Origin: Vibrionaceae bacterium
GTDB taxonomy: Bacteria; Pseudomonadota; Gammaproteobacteria; Enterobacterales; Vibrionaceae
DNA length: 64,000 bases
Direction of reading: 5' to 3'
Assembly: GCA_018222805.1 (NCBI GenBank)
Contig: JAAEZQ010000015.1
Span: 1 to 64,000 of the forward strand
This document shows, one piece after another, positions 9,072 to 16,768 of the stretch. The notes under the pieces were generated by a model. It saw only the letters and a program-made list of their open reading frames with translations. It ran no database searches and had not been told where the DNA came from. Position numbers and translations under genes: made by a program. Positions within the stretch are counted from its first letter, which is position 1; each line of letters starts with the position of its first letter.

Positions 9072-9320
9072 ATAAGTCTTTTAAATAAACGTTAAAAAGT
9101 AAACATAATTATAACGCAAATAACATTTTTACGTTAAACATCGCGGCAAAAATTCGTTTTGATATCGAAGGAAAACAAATTAATGTAAAAAAATTGATAA
9201 GATATGAACGATGAAAGAGGTTTTCACTGGCACAAATTCAAGGAAAATAGCGCAGTGGAATTGCAAGCTCTTTCCAAGGTATTTGACGCTGAAATCGTGT
9301 CAGTAACATGCTCCCGAAGG

Positions 9321-9417
9321 GCGAGTTGACTTGGTCCACAGCCTTTGTTAACGATTCTTGATTTAGAATCACTAGACCTTCAAATTGTTGCCGTATCTGT
9401 ATACCAAGTCAACTCGC
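9321..9417. repeat. Long inverted-repeat element, probable dispersed Vibrio intergenic repeat
   Basis: GCGAGTTGACTTGGT (9321-9335) and its exact reverse complement ACCAAGTCAACTCGC (9403-9417) form a perfect 15-bp inverted repeat around 67 bp. Inside is a smaller repeat, GATTC...GAATC. The outer flank ends with a TTTGGGTATA motif near 9440. From memory, similar GAGTTGACTTGGTATA sequences recur between genes in Vibrio genomes, so this may be a dispersed non-coding repeat. Copy number could not be checked here. Confidence 0.55.
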
Positions 9418-9481
9418 TGAACCTAGCATTTCGAGGTTGTTTGGGTATAAAGTGAGTTGAGAAAGAAATTGAGAAGAATGA

Positions 9482-10285
9482 ATGGACAACGTAGTCGATA
9501 TTAGCTGGATAAAACTGGCGATATTTAGTTTGATTTTAGTCATCCCTCTAGCAATTAACTATCACTACAAGTTGGGGATTGCAAAAGACACTGTGATCAG
9601 TGTCCTTCGTATGACTGTACAGCTGATCCTGATAGGCGTTTACTTAGAGTACCTCTTCCACCTAAACAGTTTCTTGATCAACGTATTATGGCTTGCAGTC
9701 ATGCTTGTGGTTGGGGCAAGCACAATTGCAGGCAAAGCTCGCTTACCCAAAAAGCCATTGATGTTCCCTTTGATCACAGGGCTCATTTGTGGCCTTTTCC
9801 CGCTTCTTGTTGCCATGACGGCGGGTCTCGTTCGGCCGACTCCTCTTTATAATGCCCAATACATGATCCCGCAGGCAGGTATGCTGTTAGGTAACAGTTT
9901 AAGCAGCAACATCATCGCACTACAAAGTCTCTTTACCGCCTTTGAAGAACGCAAGACGGAGTATGAAGCCGCTATTTCACTTGGCGCGTCTCCTAAATAC
10001 GCGTCATTCCCCTTTATTCAGGAAGCGCTAAGGAAGTCCATGGCACCAACATTAGCCTCAATGACGGCAACTGGTCTCGTGACACTTCCAGGGATGATGA
10101 CGGGGCAAATTTTGGGAGGGGCTAGCCCAATGGTCGCGATAAAGTATCAATTGGTGATCATGTTGGCGATTTTCGTGATGCTAAGCGTATCGGTGGCCAT
10201 CACATTAGAAATGACACTGAGCAGTGTACAAACTAAAGAAGGCAGGATCCGAGTAAAAATTGAGCAAAACAGTCCTACAAAATAA
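9482..10285 (+). CDS. fetB: FetB-family (UPF0014) iron-export ABC transporter permease
   Basis: A 267-residue inner-membrane protein with about seven hydrophobic helices and the family signature around PQAGMLLGNSLSSNI near residue 137 and YEAAISLGASPKYA near residue 160. The EAA-like ALGAS motif contacts the ATPase, and GLVTLPGMMTGQILGGASP near residue 200 is also characteristic. In E. coli, FetB works with the ATPase FetA to export iron and protect against peroxide. No fetA lies on either side here: the upstream region is non-coding and the downstream gene is unrelated. The ATP-binding partner must be elsewhere or absent. The ATG at 9482 has a modest AGAAG ribosome site. Confidence 0.88.
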   Translation: MDNVVDISWIKLAIFSLILVIPLAINYHYKLGIAKDTVISVLRMTVQLILIGVYLEYLFHLNSFLINVLWLAVMLVVGASTIAGKARLPKKPLMFPLITGLICGLFPLLVAMTAGLVRPTPLYNAQYMIPQAGMLLGNSLSSNIIALQSLFTAFEERKTEYEAAISLGASPKYASFPFIQEALRKSMAPTLASMTATGLVTLPGMMTGQILGGASPMVAIKYQLVIMLAIFVMLSVSVAITLEMTLSSVQTKEGRIRVKIEQNSPTK

Positions 10286-10365
10286 GCTCGACATGCTCGC
10301 CTATTAACGTTTAATTTTATAATATTTTCTGTAGTCAGATAGATACACACGATGTTTAAGACAGG

Positions 10366-10388
10366 TTATCCACAGAAAATGTGGATAA
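10366..10388. promoter_or_regulatory. Pair of perfect DnaA boxes in inverted orientation
   Basis: TTATCCACA (10366-10374), GAAAA, TGTGGATAA (10380-10388): two copies of the strongest E. coli-type DnaA box facing each other, 5 bp apart. They lie 80 bp after fetB and 143 bp before the small ORF at 10531. Nothing else suggests a replication origin. They could titrate DnaA or control the downstream ORF; alternatively the 9-bp dyad may simply form an RNA hairpin after fetB. Confidence 0.6.
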
Positions 10389-10466
10389 GCAATGCAAACA
10401 CATACGCAATCAGAAACATAACAGGTTGTATGGAAAAAGGTTTTTCCTACACACAACGATCATAAA

Positions 10467-10495
10467 TTGATCACTTAACTGAAATACTCTAGTTT
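10467..10495 (+). promoter_or_regulatory. Candidate sigma-70 promoter for the 45-residue ORF
   Basis: TTGATC (10467-10472) and TAGTTT (10490-10495) are 17 bp apart, about 35 bp ahead of the start codon at 10531. The -35 element overlaps a GATC-ATAAATT-GATC repeat. Only a motif match. Confidence 0.35.
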
Positions 10496-10530
10496 TACAG
10501 TGCAGGGAGTCGCAAAAAGGAGCAACTATC

Positions 10531-10668
10531 ATGGATGTATTAATGGTCTCTGAAAGGTACGATGAATTATTGTCTGACACGCCACTTGAGTGGCTAGTTC
10601 AGGTACCAAACGAAATAACGTCCCACTGGGTACCGACCGAGTTTGGGATTAACGACGAGTTGGTATAG
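10531..10668 (+). CDS. Small ORF, 45-residue acidic protein of unknown function
   Basis: ATG at 10531 follows AAAAAGGAG with 8 nt spacing, a strong ribosome site, and the frame closes with TAG at 10666-10668. The peptide begins MDVLMVSERYDELLSD and ends EFGINDELV; it is acidic, has two tryptophans, no signal peptide and no membrane helix. A candidate promoter lies upstream and a good terminator follows at 10708-10734, so the unit looks like a complete small gene. I do not recognise the family. It could be a regulator or toxin-like small protein, or a translated leader; none of this is shown by the sequence. Confidence 0.6.
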   Translation: MDVLMVSERYDELLSDTPLEWLVQVPNEITSHWVPTEFGINDELV

Positions 10669-10707
10669 CTGCCTGGGAATACAGTCAGCCTCAAAATGAC
10701 AGACTAA

Positions 10708-10734
10708 AAAGGCGAGCTCTTTTGGCTCGCCTTT
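10708..10734. terminator. Shared terminator between the small ORF and focA
   Basis: A perfect 10-bp stem AAAGGCGAGC/GCTCGCCTTT with loop TCTTTTG. A/T runs flank both sides, so it can stop the small-ORF transcript on the plus strand and focA on the minus strand. Confidence 0.8.
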
Positions 10735-10763
10735 AGCTATCCTAAATAGGAGATGAGTCTCGA

Positions 10764-11624
10764 TTATCTCAGATGCTTGTCTTCATCGCGCAGGTAAATC
10801 ATCCAATACCACATACCTACAAAGACACCACCACCGATAATGTTCCCTAACGTTACCGGGATAAGGTTATTGAAGATGAAGCCTGTCATGTTCAGATCTG
10901 CATAATTCGCGACATCCGCTCCAGTCATCTGCCAGAACGCTTCAGGGGCAAAGTATTTAATACCAATAGCCATTGGCACTTGGAACATGTTCGCAATACA
11001 GTGCTCAAAACCTGCCGACACAAACATTGCCACAGGCAGAATCATTACTACGATCTTGTCGGTTAACGTACGTCCACTGAATGTCATCCATACAGCGATA
11101 CACACTAAAACGTTACACATAATGCCTAAGGCAACTGCCGCGAAGAAACCGTGGTGTAACTTGTGCTGGGAAATTGCCATCGCATTGAGGCCAACCTGCC
11201 CGCCATCAAACATATACTGCTTGCTGACCAGCATACAAGCCACCAGCATAGCGGCACCAGCCATATTACCAAAATAAACCACAAACCAGTTTTTAACTAA
11301 GGCCTTCCAGGAAATTTTACCACTGGCACGCGCTACCAGAGTCAACACCGAGCTGGTGAAAAGTTCGCCCCCTGTTACCACTACAAGAATCAAGCCAAGA
11401 CTAAAGGCAAGACCACCGATTAAACGAGTCATACCCCAGGGCAAATCGCCTGCCCCTGTTGTCACAGTGGTATAAAAAATGAACGCAATACCAATATGAA
11501 GCCCTGCGGAGATGGCAAGTAAGAAAGATTTAACAGGTGCTTTAGTCGCTTTACCTACACCAACTTCAGCAGCGCGTTCAGCAGCTTGCGGCGGTAATAA
11601 TGAGTCAAACTGATTGAAATTCAT
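10764..11624 (-). CDS. focA: Formate channel FocA (FNT family)
   Basis: Pentameric inner-membrane channel moving formate (and related anions) across the membrane during fermentation. The 286 residues match E. coli FocA in length and in the N-terminal pattern FDSLLPPQAAERAAEVG...KATKAP. Six membrane segments are visible. The FNT pore motif around CNVLVCIAVWM and the conserved histidine in SAGFEHCIANM near residue 209 are present. The start at 11624 is chosen by this N-terminal match; a longer frame from a TTG at 11690 is less likely. It is not next to pflB, unlike in enteric bacteria. A weak FNR-like site lies upstream, which would suit anaerobic expression. Confidence 0.93.
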   Translation of the reverse strand: MNFNQFDSLLPPQAAERAAEVGVGKATKAPVKSFLLAISAGLHIGIAFIFYTTVTTGAGDLPWGMTRLIGGLAFSLGLILVVVTGGELFTSSVLTLVARASGKISWKALVKNWFVVYFGNMAGAAMLVACMLVSKQYMFDGGQVGLNAMAISQHKLHHGFFAAVALGIMCNVLVCIAVWMTFSGRTLTDKIVVMILPVAMFVSAGFEHCIANMFQVPMAIGIKYFAPEAFWQMTGADVANYADLNMTGFIFNNLIPVTLGNIIGGGVFVGMWYWMIYLRDEDKHLR

Positions 11625-11926
11625 GATGGCGTAACATTTAGAAACAATTAAGGAGGCGGCGATAATCGCGCTATTTTCACACTTTTTCAAGGGGTATTTA
11701 TGGTGTTAACTAAAAATATTGTTTACGGGATATCCATCGCCAAATTTAAGCCACTTATTTGAAAAATTTTGGCTGTCCTTGATATGTGACAAAAATATTT
11801 TCTTTCGAGCAAAAATCCCACGTTATATCAGCCTGATAGCAATACAGTTAACACTTCTCGCGGTTTTGTGTTGCTCTACTTGGTTTTTGAGACTAGCTTG
11901 GATAAAAAAGCGCAAAGGAATTATTT
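11625..11926. other. 302-bp divergent promoter region between focA and the TIGR02647 gene
   Basis: No gene is seen. The stretch is AT-rich and must hold both promoters; the only motif I can name is the FNR-like site at 11779-11792. AAAGGAATT at 11918 provides the ribosome site for the downstream gene. Confidence 0.6.
11779..11792. promoter_or_regulatory. FNR-like half-degenerate site upstream of focA
   Basis: TTGATATGTGACAA matches the FNR consensus TTGAT-N4-ATCAA at 8 of 10 positions. It lies 155 bp upstream of focA, a gene that is FNR-activated in E. coli. Single weak motif. Confidence 0.3.
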
Positions 11927-12163
11927 ATGAAATATTCAGCGGAACACATGGCCGAATTGAATCTACTTCTTCAGTTCGATTTAAGCAGTGCGGCAACCGG
12001 TATTAAAGTTCACAAAGATGCGTCCGAAGAGACCCAGATTGCCATTGCTCGTCTATATGAGAAAAAACTCTGCACACAGCCTGATGGCGGTTACTTAACT
12101 AACGAAGGTATAGAGGTCGCAGAACACGCAGAAAAAATTTTACGAGTACTAGCTGCAAGTTAA
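11927..12163 (+). CDS. TIGR02647 family small protein
   Basis: A 78-residue soluble protein. Two segments match the TIGR02647 family as remembered: the N-terminal ELNLLLQFDLSSAATGIKVH and the central CTQPDGGYLTNEGIEVAEHAE. The fold looks like a small winged-helix-type or DNA-binding-like domain (helix, helix, then the GGYLT turn), but the function is unknown. AAGGAA lies 7-8 nt upstream of the ATG. It stands alone between focA (divergent) and a terminator. No odd features. Confidence 0.85.
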   Translation: MKYSAEHMAELNLLLQFDLSSAATGIKVHKDASEETQIAIARLYEKKLCTQPDGGYLTNEGIEVAEHAEKILRVLAAS

Positions 12164-12203
12164 TCTAAGTGTCAGTGACTGAAAGGTCAGAGTGTTAGAT
12201 TAA
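12160..12203. repeat. Inverted repeat straddling the TIGR02647 gene stop codon
   Basis: TTAATCTAA (12160-12168) and TTAGATTAA (12195-12203) are exact reverse complements. The stem includes the stop codon; the loop has a shorter GTCA/GACT pairing. It could be a stabilising 3' hairpin ahead of the real terminator at 12237. Confidence 0.45.
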
Positions 12204-12236
12204 TAGCTTGAGTCGTCGTTAACTCTTCCCCCAGAA

Positions 12237-12260
12237 AATGCCATCATCATCGATGGCATT
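12237..12260 (+). terminator. Hairpin terminator after the TIGR02647 gene
   Basis: A perfect 9-bp stem AATGCCATC/GATGGCATT with a 6-nt loop; the downstream tract is only mildly T-rich, so termination may be partial. Confidence 0.55.
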
Positions 12261-12431
12261 CACATATTCTCCCAATAGGTTTACACTTAATTCTAATTCA
12301 CTGAAGTTTGACTATTGCAATCAATAACGTACATCGATACTAGGTATGACGCCTGATATGGTACCCCCTCCCTTTCTTCAGTGAACAATACAACGCGCAT
12401 AACTTTATTTAACAATTTTGATTAAGTCGGG

Positions 12432-13268
12432 ATGAGACATATGGCAAACACATTGATTGTAGGTGCGGGCTGGCTAGGCACACCACTCGCCCAAGCTTTA
12501 GTAGACGAAGGACAGACGGTTGTTGTGACTCGGCGCAGTCAGGAAAGATTGGATGAATTACCTTCCGCGCTCACGAACGCTGAACTACTCGATCTCAGTC
12601 AGACAAATGCAGAAATAAAACTGCCAGAGCTTATTCAGCGCTATCAAATCAAGCACATTGTTGGTGCGTTTCCTCCAGGTTTTCGTAAACGCAGCGGTCA
12701 AGAGTATGCGCAACAATGGGCAACCTTAGTTGATGCAGCGAAGCAGCAAACGGTTGAAAAGTTAGTGATGATCAGTTCCACCACGGTCTATCCTAATCTA
12801 CCAGCAGACATGTCAGAAGGGTCAGCCTCCCTTAAATTGGCACAAAACCATCCTAATTTTTCTGACAACGCACACATCATGCTTCAAGCGGAACAGTCTG
12901 TAATAGACTCTGGTATCAACTACGCTATTTTACGATGTAGCGGATTGATTGGTCCCGATAGAAATCCGGCGCGCTTTGCTGCGCGACTAAAACAAGTCAG
13001 CCGCAAAGCCCCTGCGAACATGCTCCATCAGAACGATGCTATTGCCGCTGCAAAATTTGCACTTGAAAACATTGATAACGAAATTGTCAACGTGACAACA
13101 CCAAATACTGTCAGTAAAGCCGAGTTCTATCAGGCGGCGATTACCAAGAGTGGCGCTGAACTTTCTCTACCTCCAGTGACTGAAGACGCCGACAAGCGCG
13201 TTGTCGCGGATAAACTCGTTTCGCTCGGTTATAAATTTCACTTTAACTCAACGCTGGATGCACTATGA
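12432..13268 (+). CDS. NAD(P)-binding Rossmann-fold protein, YeeZ-like epimerase/reductase family
   Basis: A 278-residue soluble protein. The N-terminus LIVGAGWLGTPLA carries the GxGxxG dinucleotide-binding loop, and a basic cluster after the second strand (TRRSQER) suggests NADP preference. MISSTTVYP near residue 114 corresponds to the serine of extended SDR enzymes, but the usual YxxxK is not obvious. This fits atypical SDRs such as E. coli YeeZ. The substrate is unknown. An alternative ATG at 12441 would start directly before the Rossmann strand; neither start has a strong ribosome site. The stop overlaps the start of the YdcF-like gene by 4 bp, so the two are translationally coupled. Confidence 0.82.
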   Translation: MRHMANTLIVGAGWLGTPLAQALVDEGQTVVVTRRSQERLDELPSALTNAELLDLSQTNAEIKLPELIQRYQIKHIVGAFPPGFRKRSGQEYAQQWATLVDAAKQQTVEKLVMISSTTVYPNLPADMSEGSASLKLAQNHPNFSDNAHIMLQAEQSVIDSGINYAILRCSGLIGPDRNPARFAARLKQVSRKAPANMLHQNDAIAAAKFALENIDNEIVNVTTPNTVSKAEFYQAAITKSGAELSLPPVTEDADKRVVADKLVSLGYKFHFNSTLDAL

Positions 13269-13903
13269 AGCTTTATCAACATATCGAAACGCTCTGGGAT
13301 TACATGCAACTAAAGCATCAGCTAAAACCCGCGGATTGCTTATTAGTCATGTGCAGTAATGACCTTCGCGTCGCAGAGCATGCTGCAAAGCTTTATCTGC
13401 AGAAACTTGCACCACGCCTCGTGTTCTCTGGCGGTAAAGGGCGATTTACCGATGGTATATTTGACAAGAGTGAAGCAGAGACTTTCGCAGAAATAGCGCA
13501 AGCGGCAGGTGTCCCTAGCGATGCAATATTGCTAGAAACCCAATCAACAAATAGCGGTGAAAACGTACGCTTTACTCACCAGTTACTCGCAGACAACGGT
13601 ATTTTGTGTGACTCGGTGATTTTAGTGCAAAAACCATTTATGGAGCGTCGTGCTATCGCGACTTTCGAGAAGCAGTGGCAATCCCCCTATTCTCAACTGC
13701 AAGTGAGCTCCACTGCACACCCATTCTTCGAGTACATTAATGAAGACATGCAGTTGATGATGGTATTAGAAGCACTGATGGAAGACTATTCTCGCGTCAA
13801 AACCTACCCTGAGAAAGGTTATCAGACAGAGCAAGTTATCCCCGAAAATGTAGAGTCGTCTTATCAAGCATTGCTACAACGTTTCGGTTTTAATTTCGCA
13901 TAG
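13265..13903 (+). CDS. YdcF family (DUF218) protein
   Basis: A 212-residue protein without a signal peptide. The DUF218 pattern is visible: LLVMCSNDLRVAEHAAKLY near residue 26, RLVFSGGKGRFTDG near 55, ETQSTNSGENVRFT near 95 and LVQKPFMERRA near 120. The family includes ElyC/SanA-like proteins of envelope metabolism and cytoplasmic YdcF, which binds S-adenosylmethionine; this version resembles the cytoplasmic type. The start overlaps the upstream dehydrogenase gene by 4 bp. A hairpin follows after about 20 bp. The biochemical role is not known. Confidence 0.85.
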   Translation: MKLYQHIETLWDYMQLKHQLKPADCLLVMCSNDLRVAEHAAKLYLQKLAPRLVFSGGKGRFTDGIFDKSEAETFAEIAQAAGVPSDAILLETQSTNSGENVRFTHQLLADNGILCDSVILVQKPFMERRAIATFEKQWQSPYSQLQVSSTAHPFFEYINEDMQLMMVLEALMEDYSRVKTYPEKGYQTEQVIPENVESSYQALLQRFGFNFA

Positions 13904-13925
13904 TTGATTAACCACAAACCACAAA

Positions 13926-13949
13926 AAAGCCACCGATTCCGGTCGCTTT
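13926..13949. terminator. Hairpin between the convergent YdcF-like and tdk genes
   Basis: AAAGCCACCG/CGGTCGCTTT pairs with one mismatch around loop ATTC, with A-rich left and T-rich right flanks. It can serve both convergent transcripts. Confidence 0.65.
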
Positions 13950-13973
13950 CTGTATCGTTGTAGCGAACCAGGA

Positions 13974-14552
13974 CTATTTACCTAACGCTTCTTTGTAATG
14001 CTGGCGACAAACGGAAACATAACGTTCATTACCACCAATCGCGACTTGGTCACCCTCTTTAATCACAACACCATGCTCATCAGTACGAATAACCATATTC
14101 GCTTTGCGCCCACAGTGGCAAATCGTCTTAAGTTCTACCAATTTGTCTGCCCATGATAATAGGTACTTGCTGCCCTCAAAAAGTTCACCAAGAAAATCGG
14201 TTCGGAGACCATAACAAAGGACTGGAATGTGCAGTTTATCCACCACTTCTGTCAGTTGATATACCTGCTCTTTTGTTAAGAACTGGCATTCATCAACGAG
14301 AATGCAATGACGCTTTTCAACCTCGTTTAGCGCGGCAATCTCTTGGTATAAATTGGTATCCTGGCCAAAAAGATGGGCGTCTGACTGTAAACCAATTCGT
14401 GAGCTTACTTTACCCACACCGTAGCGATCATCAAGTGCTGCAGTGAATATCACTGGGTTCATACCGCGTTCTTGGTAGTTAAAAGAAGATTGAAGAAGAG
14501 TCGTTGATTTACCTGCATTCATCGCAGAGTAGTAGAAATACATCTGAGCCAC
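13974..14552 (-). CDS. tdk: Thymidine kinase
   Basis: Phosphorylates thymidine with ATP in the salvage pathway. The 192 residues match the type II (TK1-like) bacterial enzyme. The P-loop [12 protein letters not shown] is at residues 9-20, the Walker B-like ILVDECQFL with the catalytic Glu is near residue 85-93, and the lasso and zinc region has CHCGRKA near 145 plus a late VCRQH. The start is a GTG at 14552, giving [14 protein letters not shown], the same N-terminus as E. coli Tdk; an ATG three codons later lacks a ribosome site. The gene is monocistronic. Confidence 0.96.
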   Translation of the reverse strand: MAQMYFYYSAMNAGKSTTLLQSSFNYQERGMNPVIFTAALDDRYGVGKVSSRIGLQSDAHLFGQDTNLYQEIAALNEVEKRHCILVDECQFLTKEQVYQLTEVVDKLHIPVLCYGLRTDFLGELFEGSKYLLSWADKLVELKTICHCGRKANMVIRTDEHGVVIKEGDQVAIGGNERYVSVCRQHYKEALGK

Positions 14553-14599
14553 AGAGCATTACCTGAAGTTTAAAATTATAGAAATAGAAATAGAAAATA

Positions 14600-14623
14600 A
14601 AAGGGCTGAATCATCAGCCCTTT
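14600..14623 (-). terminator. Intrinsic terminator after cysS
   Basis: A perfect 10-bp stem AAAGGGCTGA/TCAGCCCTTT with loop ATCA, followed by T-rich sequence on the minus strand, 17 bp after the cysS stop. Confidence 0.85.
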
Positions 14624-14639
14624 AAAAACGAAAATTCAA

Positions 14640-16022
14640 TTACTTACGACGCCAAATTGTGCCTTCTGGACCATCTTCCAGCACGATGCCCATTTCAGTT
14701 AGCTTATCGCGTGCCATGTCTGCGTTTGCCCAATCTTTAGATGCACGAGAGTCGTTACGCAGTTTGATCAATGCTTCAATTTCTGCCACTTCATCATCAT
14801 TACCTGCGTCACCTTTCAGGAAGGCTTCAGGATCTTGATAAAGAATACCGATAACATCTGCAAGTTCACGCATTAATGCGCCAAGTTCGCTCGCTTTCTC
14901 AATGCTTTCGGTCTTAAGGCGGTTTACTTCACGCGCCATATCAAACAGTACTGAGTAAGCTTCAGGCGTGTTGAAATCGTCATTCATCGCGTTAGTAAAG
15001 CGAGAAACGTACTCTTCGCCACCAGCTGGTGCTGCTTTTAGATCAAGACCGCGAAGCGAGGTGTACAGACGCTCAAGCGAAGCACGCGCTTGGTTTAGGT
15101 TATCTTCGCTGTAGTTTAGCTGGCTACGGTAGTGACCAGACATCAGGAAGTAGCGTACTGTTTCCGCATCGTAATGACCTAAAACATCACGGATGGTGAA
15201 GAAATTGCCCAGAGACTTAGACATTTTCTCGCGGTCTACCATCACCATGCCGCTGTGCATCCAAGTGTTCACGTACTTAGTGTCGTGTGCACAGCAAGAC
15301 TGAGCGATCTCATTCTCGTGGTGAGGGAACTGAAGGTCGGAGCCGCCGCCGTGAATATCGAAGTGGTTACCAAGAATTGACGAGTTCATTGCAGAACATT
15401 CAATGTGCCAACCTGGACGGCCTGGTCCCCAAGGTGATTCCCATGTTGGCTCGCCTGGTTTCGACATTTTCCAAAGAACAAAGTCCAACGGGCTGCGCTT
15501 TGCTGTTTCGATATCAACACGAGCACCAGCCTGAAGCTGATCCAAATCTTGTTTAGACAGCTTGCCATATTCGTTGAACTTGCCGACTTCAAACATTACG
15601 TCACCGTTATCAGCAACATAAGCAAAACCACGTTCAATTAGCTTTTCAACCAGCTCGATGATTTCTGCGATGAACTGCGTAGCGCGAGGTTCAACGTCTG
15701 GGCGCTTCATGTTTAACGCATCGAAATCAGCATGCATTTCGCCAATAAGGCGCTCAGTCAATGAGTCACAAGATTCACCGTTTTCTGCTGCGCGCTTAAT
15801 GATCTTATCGTCGATATCTGTGATATTACGAACAAATGTTAGATCGTAACCTAGGTAACGTAGATAGCGAGAGACAACGTCAAAAGACACAAAAGTACGA
15901 CCGTGGCCGATATGACAGAGATCGTAGATGGTAACTCCACAGACATACATGCCGATTTTGCCAGCTGTAATTGGTTTGAATTCCTCTTTCTGTCTTGTGA
16001 GTGTGTTATATATCTTTAACAT
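14640..16022 (-). CDS. cysS: Cysteinyl-tRNA synthetase
   Basis: Charges tRNA-Cys with cysteine. A 460-residue class I synthetase of standard length. [15 protein letters not shown] near residues 28-42 holds the zinc-binding Cys and the HIGH signature. WHIECSAMN near 205 and [10 protein letters not shown] near 235 carry further zinc ligands. KMSKSLGNF near 265 is the KMSKS loop. The C-terminal helical domain and the DALR-like anticodon region end in EGTIWRRK. The gene is divergent from ppiB, the same neighbours as in E. coli. No unusual features. Confidence 0.98.
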   Translation of the reverse strand: MLKIYNTLTRQKEEFKPITAGKIGMYVCGVTIYDLCHIGHGRTFVSFDVVSRYLRYLGYDLTFVRNITDIDDKIIKRAAENGESCDSLTERLIGEMHADFDALNMKRPDVEPRATQFIAEIIELVEKLIERGFAYVADNGDVMFEVGKFNEYGKLSKQDLDQLQAGARVDIETAKRSPLDFVLWKMSKPGEPTWESPWGPGRPGWHIECSAMNSSILGNHFDIHGGGSDLQFPHHENEIAQSCCAHDTKYVNTWMHSGMVMVDREKMSKSLGNFFTIRDVLGHYDAETVRYFLMSGHYRSQLNYSEDNLNQARASLERLYTSLRGLDLKAAPAGGEEYVSRFTNAMNDDFNTPEAYSVLFDMAREVNRLKTESIEKASELGALMRELADVIGILYQDPEAFLKGDAGNDDEVAEIEALIKLRNDSRASKDWANADMARDKLTEMGIVLEDGPEGTIWRRK

Positions 16023-16225
16023 GATCTCTATCTATGATTGTGAATGAATACAAGAAGGCTGAGTATAACAACTCCGACCTTATTAGGTAATAGGAATTAA
16101 CCGATAAAACGATAATCGGCTAAACTTCAAGCACAAAACAATTAATTTCTTCTTCCTGAGTTTTTAAAGCGTTGTAACTTAGGCTAGAATCTCGGGCTCA
16201 ATACAACACAGTAAAGGACAGCAGA

Positions 16226-16720
16226 ATGATCACCCTTCACACTAATTTTGGTGACATCAAGATTCAACTAAACGAAGAGAAAGCGCCAGAAACAAGCGCA
16301 AACTTCCTACAGTACTGCCGCGACGGTTTTTACGACAACACTCTATTCCACCGTGTTATTGATGGTTTCATGGTTCAAGGTGGCGGCATGGAATCAGGTC
16401 TGCGTGAAAAAGCAACACGTGCACCGATCAAAAACGAAGCAAACAACGGCCTTAGCAACAAAGTAGGCACACTTGCAATGGCGCGTACTATGGAACCGCA
16501 CTCAGCAAGCTCTCAGTTCTTCATCAACGTGAACAACAACACATTCCTAGATTTCCGTAGCGAAAGCCTAGACGGTTGGGGTTACTGTGTATTCGGTGAA
16601 GTAGTAGAAGGTATGGACGTAGTTAACCAAATCAAAGGCGTTAGCACTGGTTCTTACGGCATGCACCAAGACGTACCACTAGAAGACGTGGTAATCACTG
16701 GTACAACAATCGAAGAGTAA
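16226..16720 (+). CDS. ppiB: Cytoplasmic peptidyl-prolyl cis-trans isomerase B (cyclophilin)
   Basis: Catalyses proline cis-trans isomerisation in the cytoplasm. The 164 residues match E. coli PpiB length and lack a signal peptide. Cyclophilin motifs are present: [14 protein letters not shown] near residue 47 with the catalytic Arg, and the SSQFFIN segment near 93. AAGGA lies 8 nt upstream of the ATG. Codon use looks highly biased, as expected for an abundant protein. A strong terminator lies immediately downstream, inside the leader of lpxH. Confidence 0.97.
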   Translation: MITLHTNFGDIKIQLNEEKAPETSANFLQYCRDGFYDNTLFHRVIDGFMVQGGGMESGLREKATRAPIKNEANNGLSNKVGTLAMARTMEPHSASSQFFINVNNNTFLDFRSESLDGWGYCVFGEVVEGMDVVNQIKGVSTGSYGMHQDVPLEDVVITGTTIEE

Positions 16721-16741
16721 TTCGTACGAACTTAATTGAAT

Positions 16742-16760
16742 GGGGAGGCGTCGCCTCCCC
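16742..16760 (+). terminator. Hairpin terminator/attenuator directly before the lpxH start codon
   Basis: A GC-rich perfect 8-bp stem GGGGAGGC/GCCTCCCC with loop GTC is followed by TTATTTCT and then the lpxH ATG at 16769. It looks like the ppiB terminator, yet the only Shine-Dalgarno-like GGAGG near lpxH lies in its left arm. Confidence 0.75.
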
Positions 16761-16768
16761 TTATTTCT

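Larger units (their letters stand above)
8858..9481. other. 624-bp gene-free region between torE and fetB
   Basis: No open frame with a ribosome site is visible on either strand. The torE-proximal half (about 8930-9200) is AT-rich and carries the candidate tor boxes at 9052-9071. A single related decamer on the minus strand at 9202-9211 reads TCGTTCATAT. The fetB-proximal half holds the inverted-repeat element at 9321-9417 and the flanking motif TTGGGTATA near 9440. Confidence 0.7.

Noticed and set aside
9311..9364. 17-codon frame starting ATGCTCCCG inside the inverted-repeat element
   Set aside because: No ribosome site, overlaps the left arm of the repeat, and the codons look random.
9261..9405. 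Minus-strand open stretch of about 50 codons across the repeat element that could be a decayed gene
   Set aside because: No start codon with a ribosome site, no recognisable protein, and it ends inside the repeat arms; more likely a chance frame.
10366..10388. DnaA boxes as a replication origin
   Set aside because: No AT-rich unwinding element with further boxes, no dnaA, rctB or other origin genes nearby.
10432..10447. GGAAAAAGGTTTTTCC palindrome
   Set aside because: Short, low-complexity, loop too small for a meaningful terminator and no known operator match.
11625..11690. Upstream TTG start adding 22 residues to FocA
   Set aside because: The longer N-terminus is unlike FocA, whose homologues begin near MNFNQFD.
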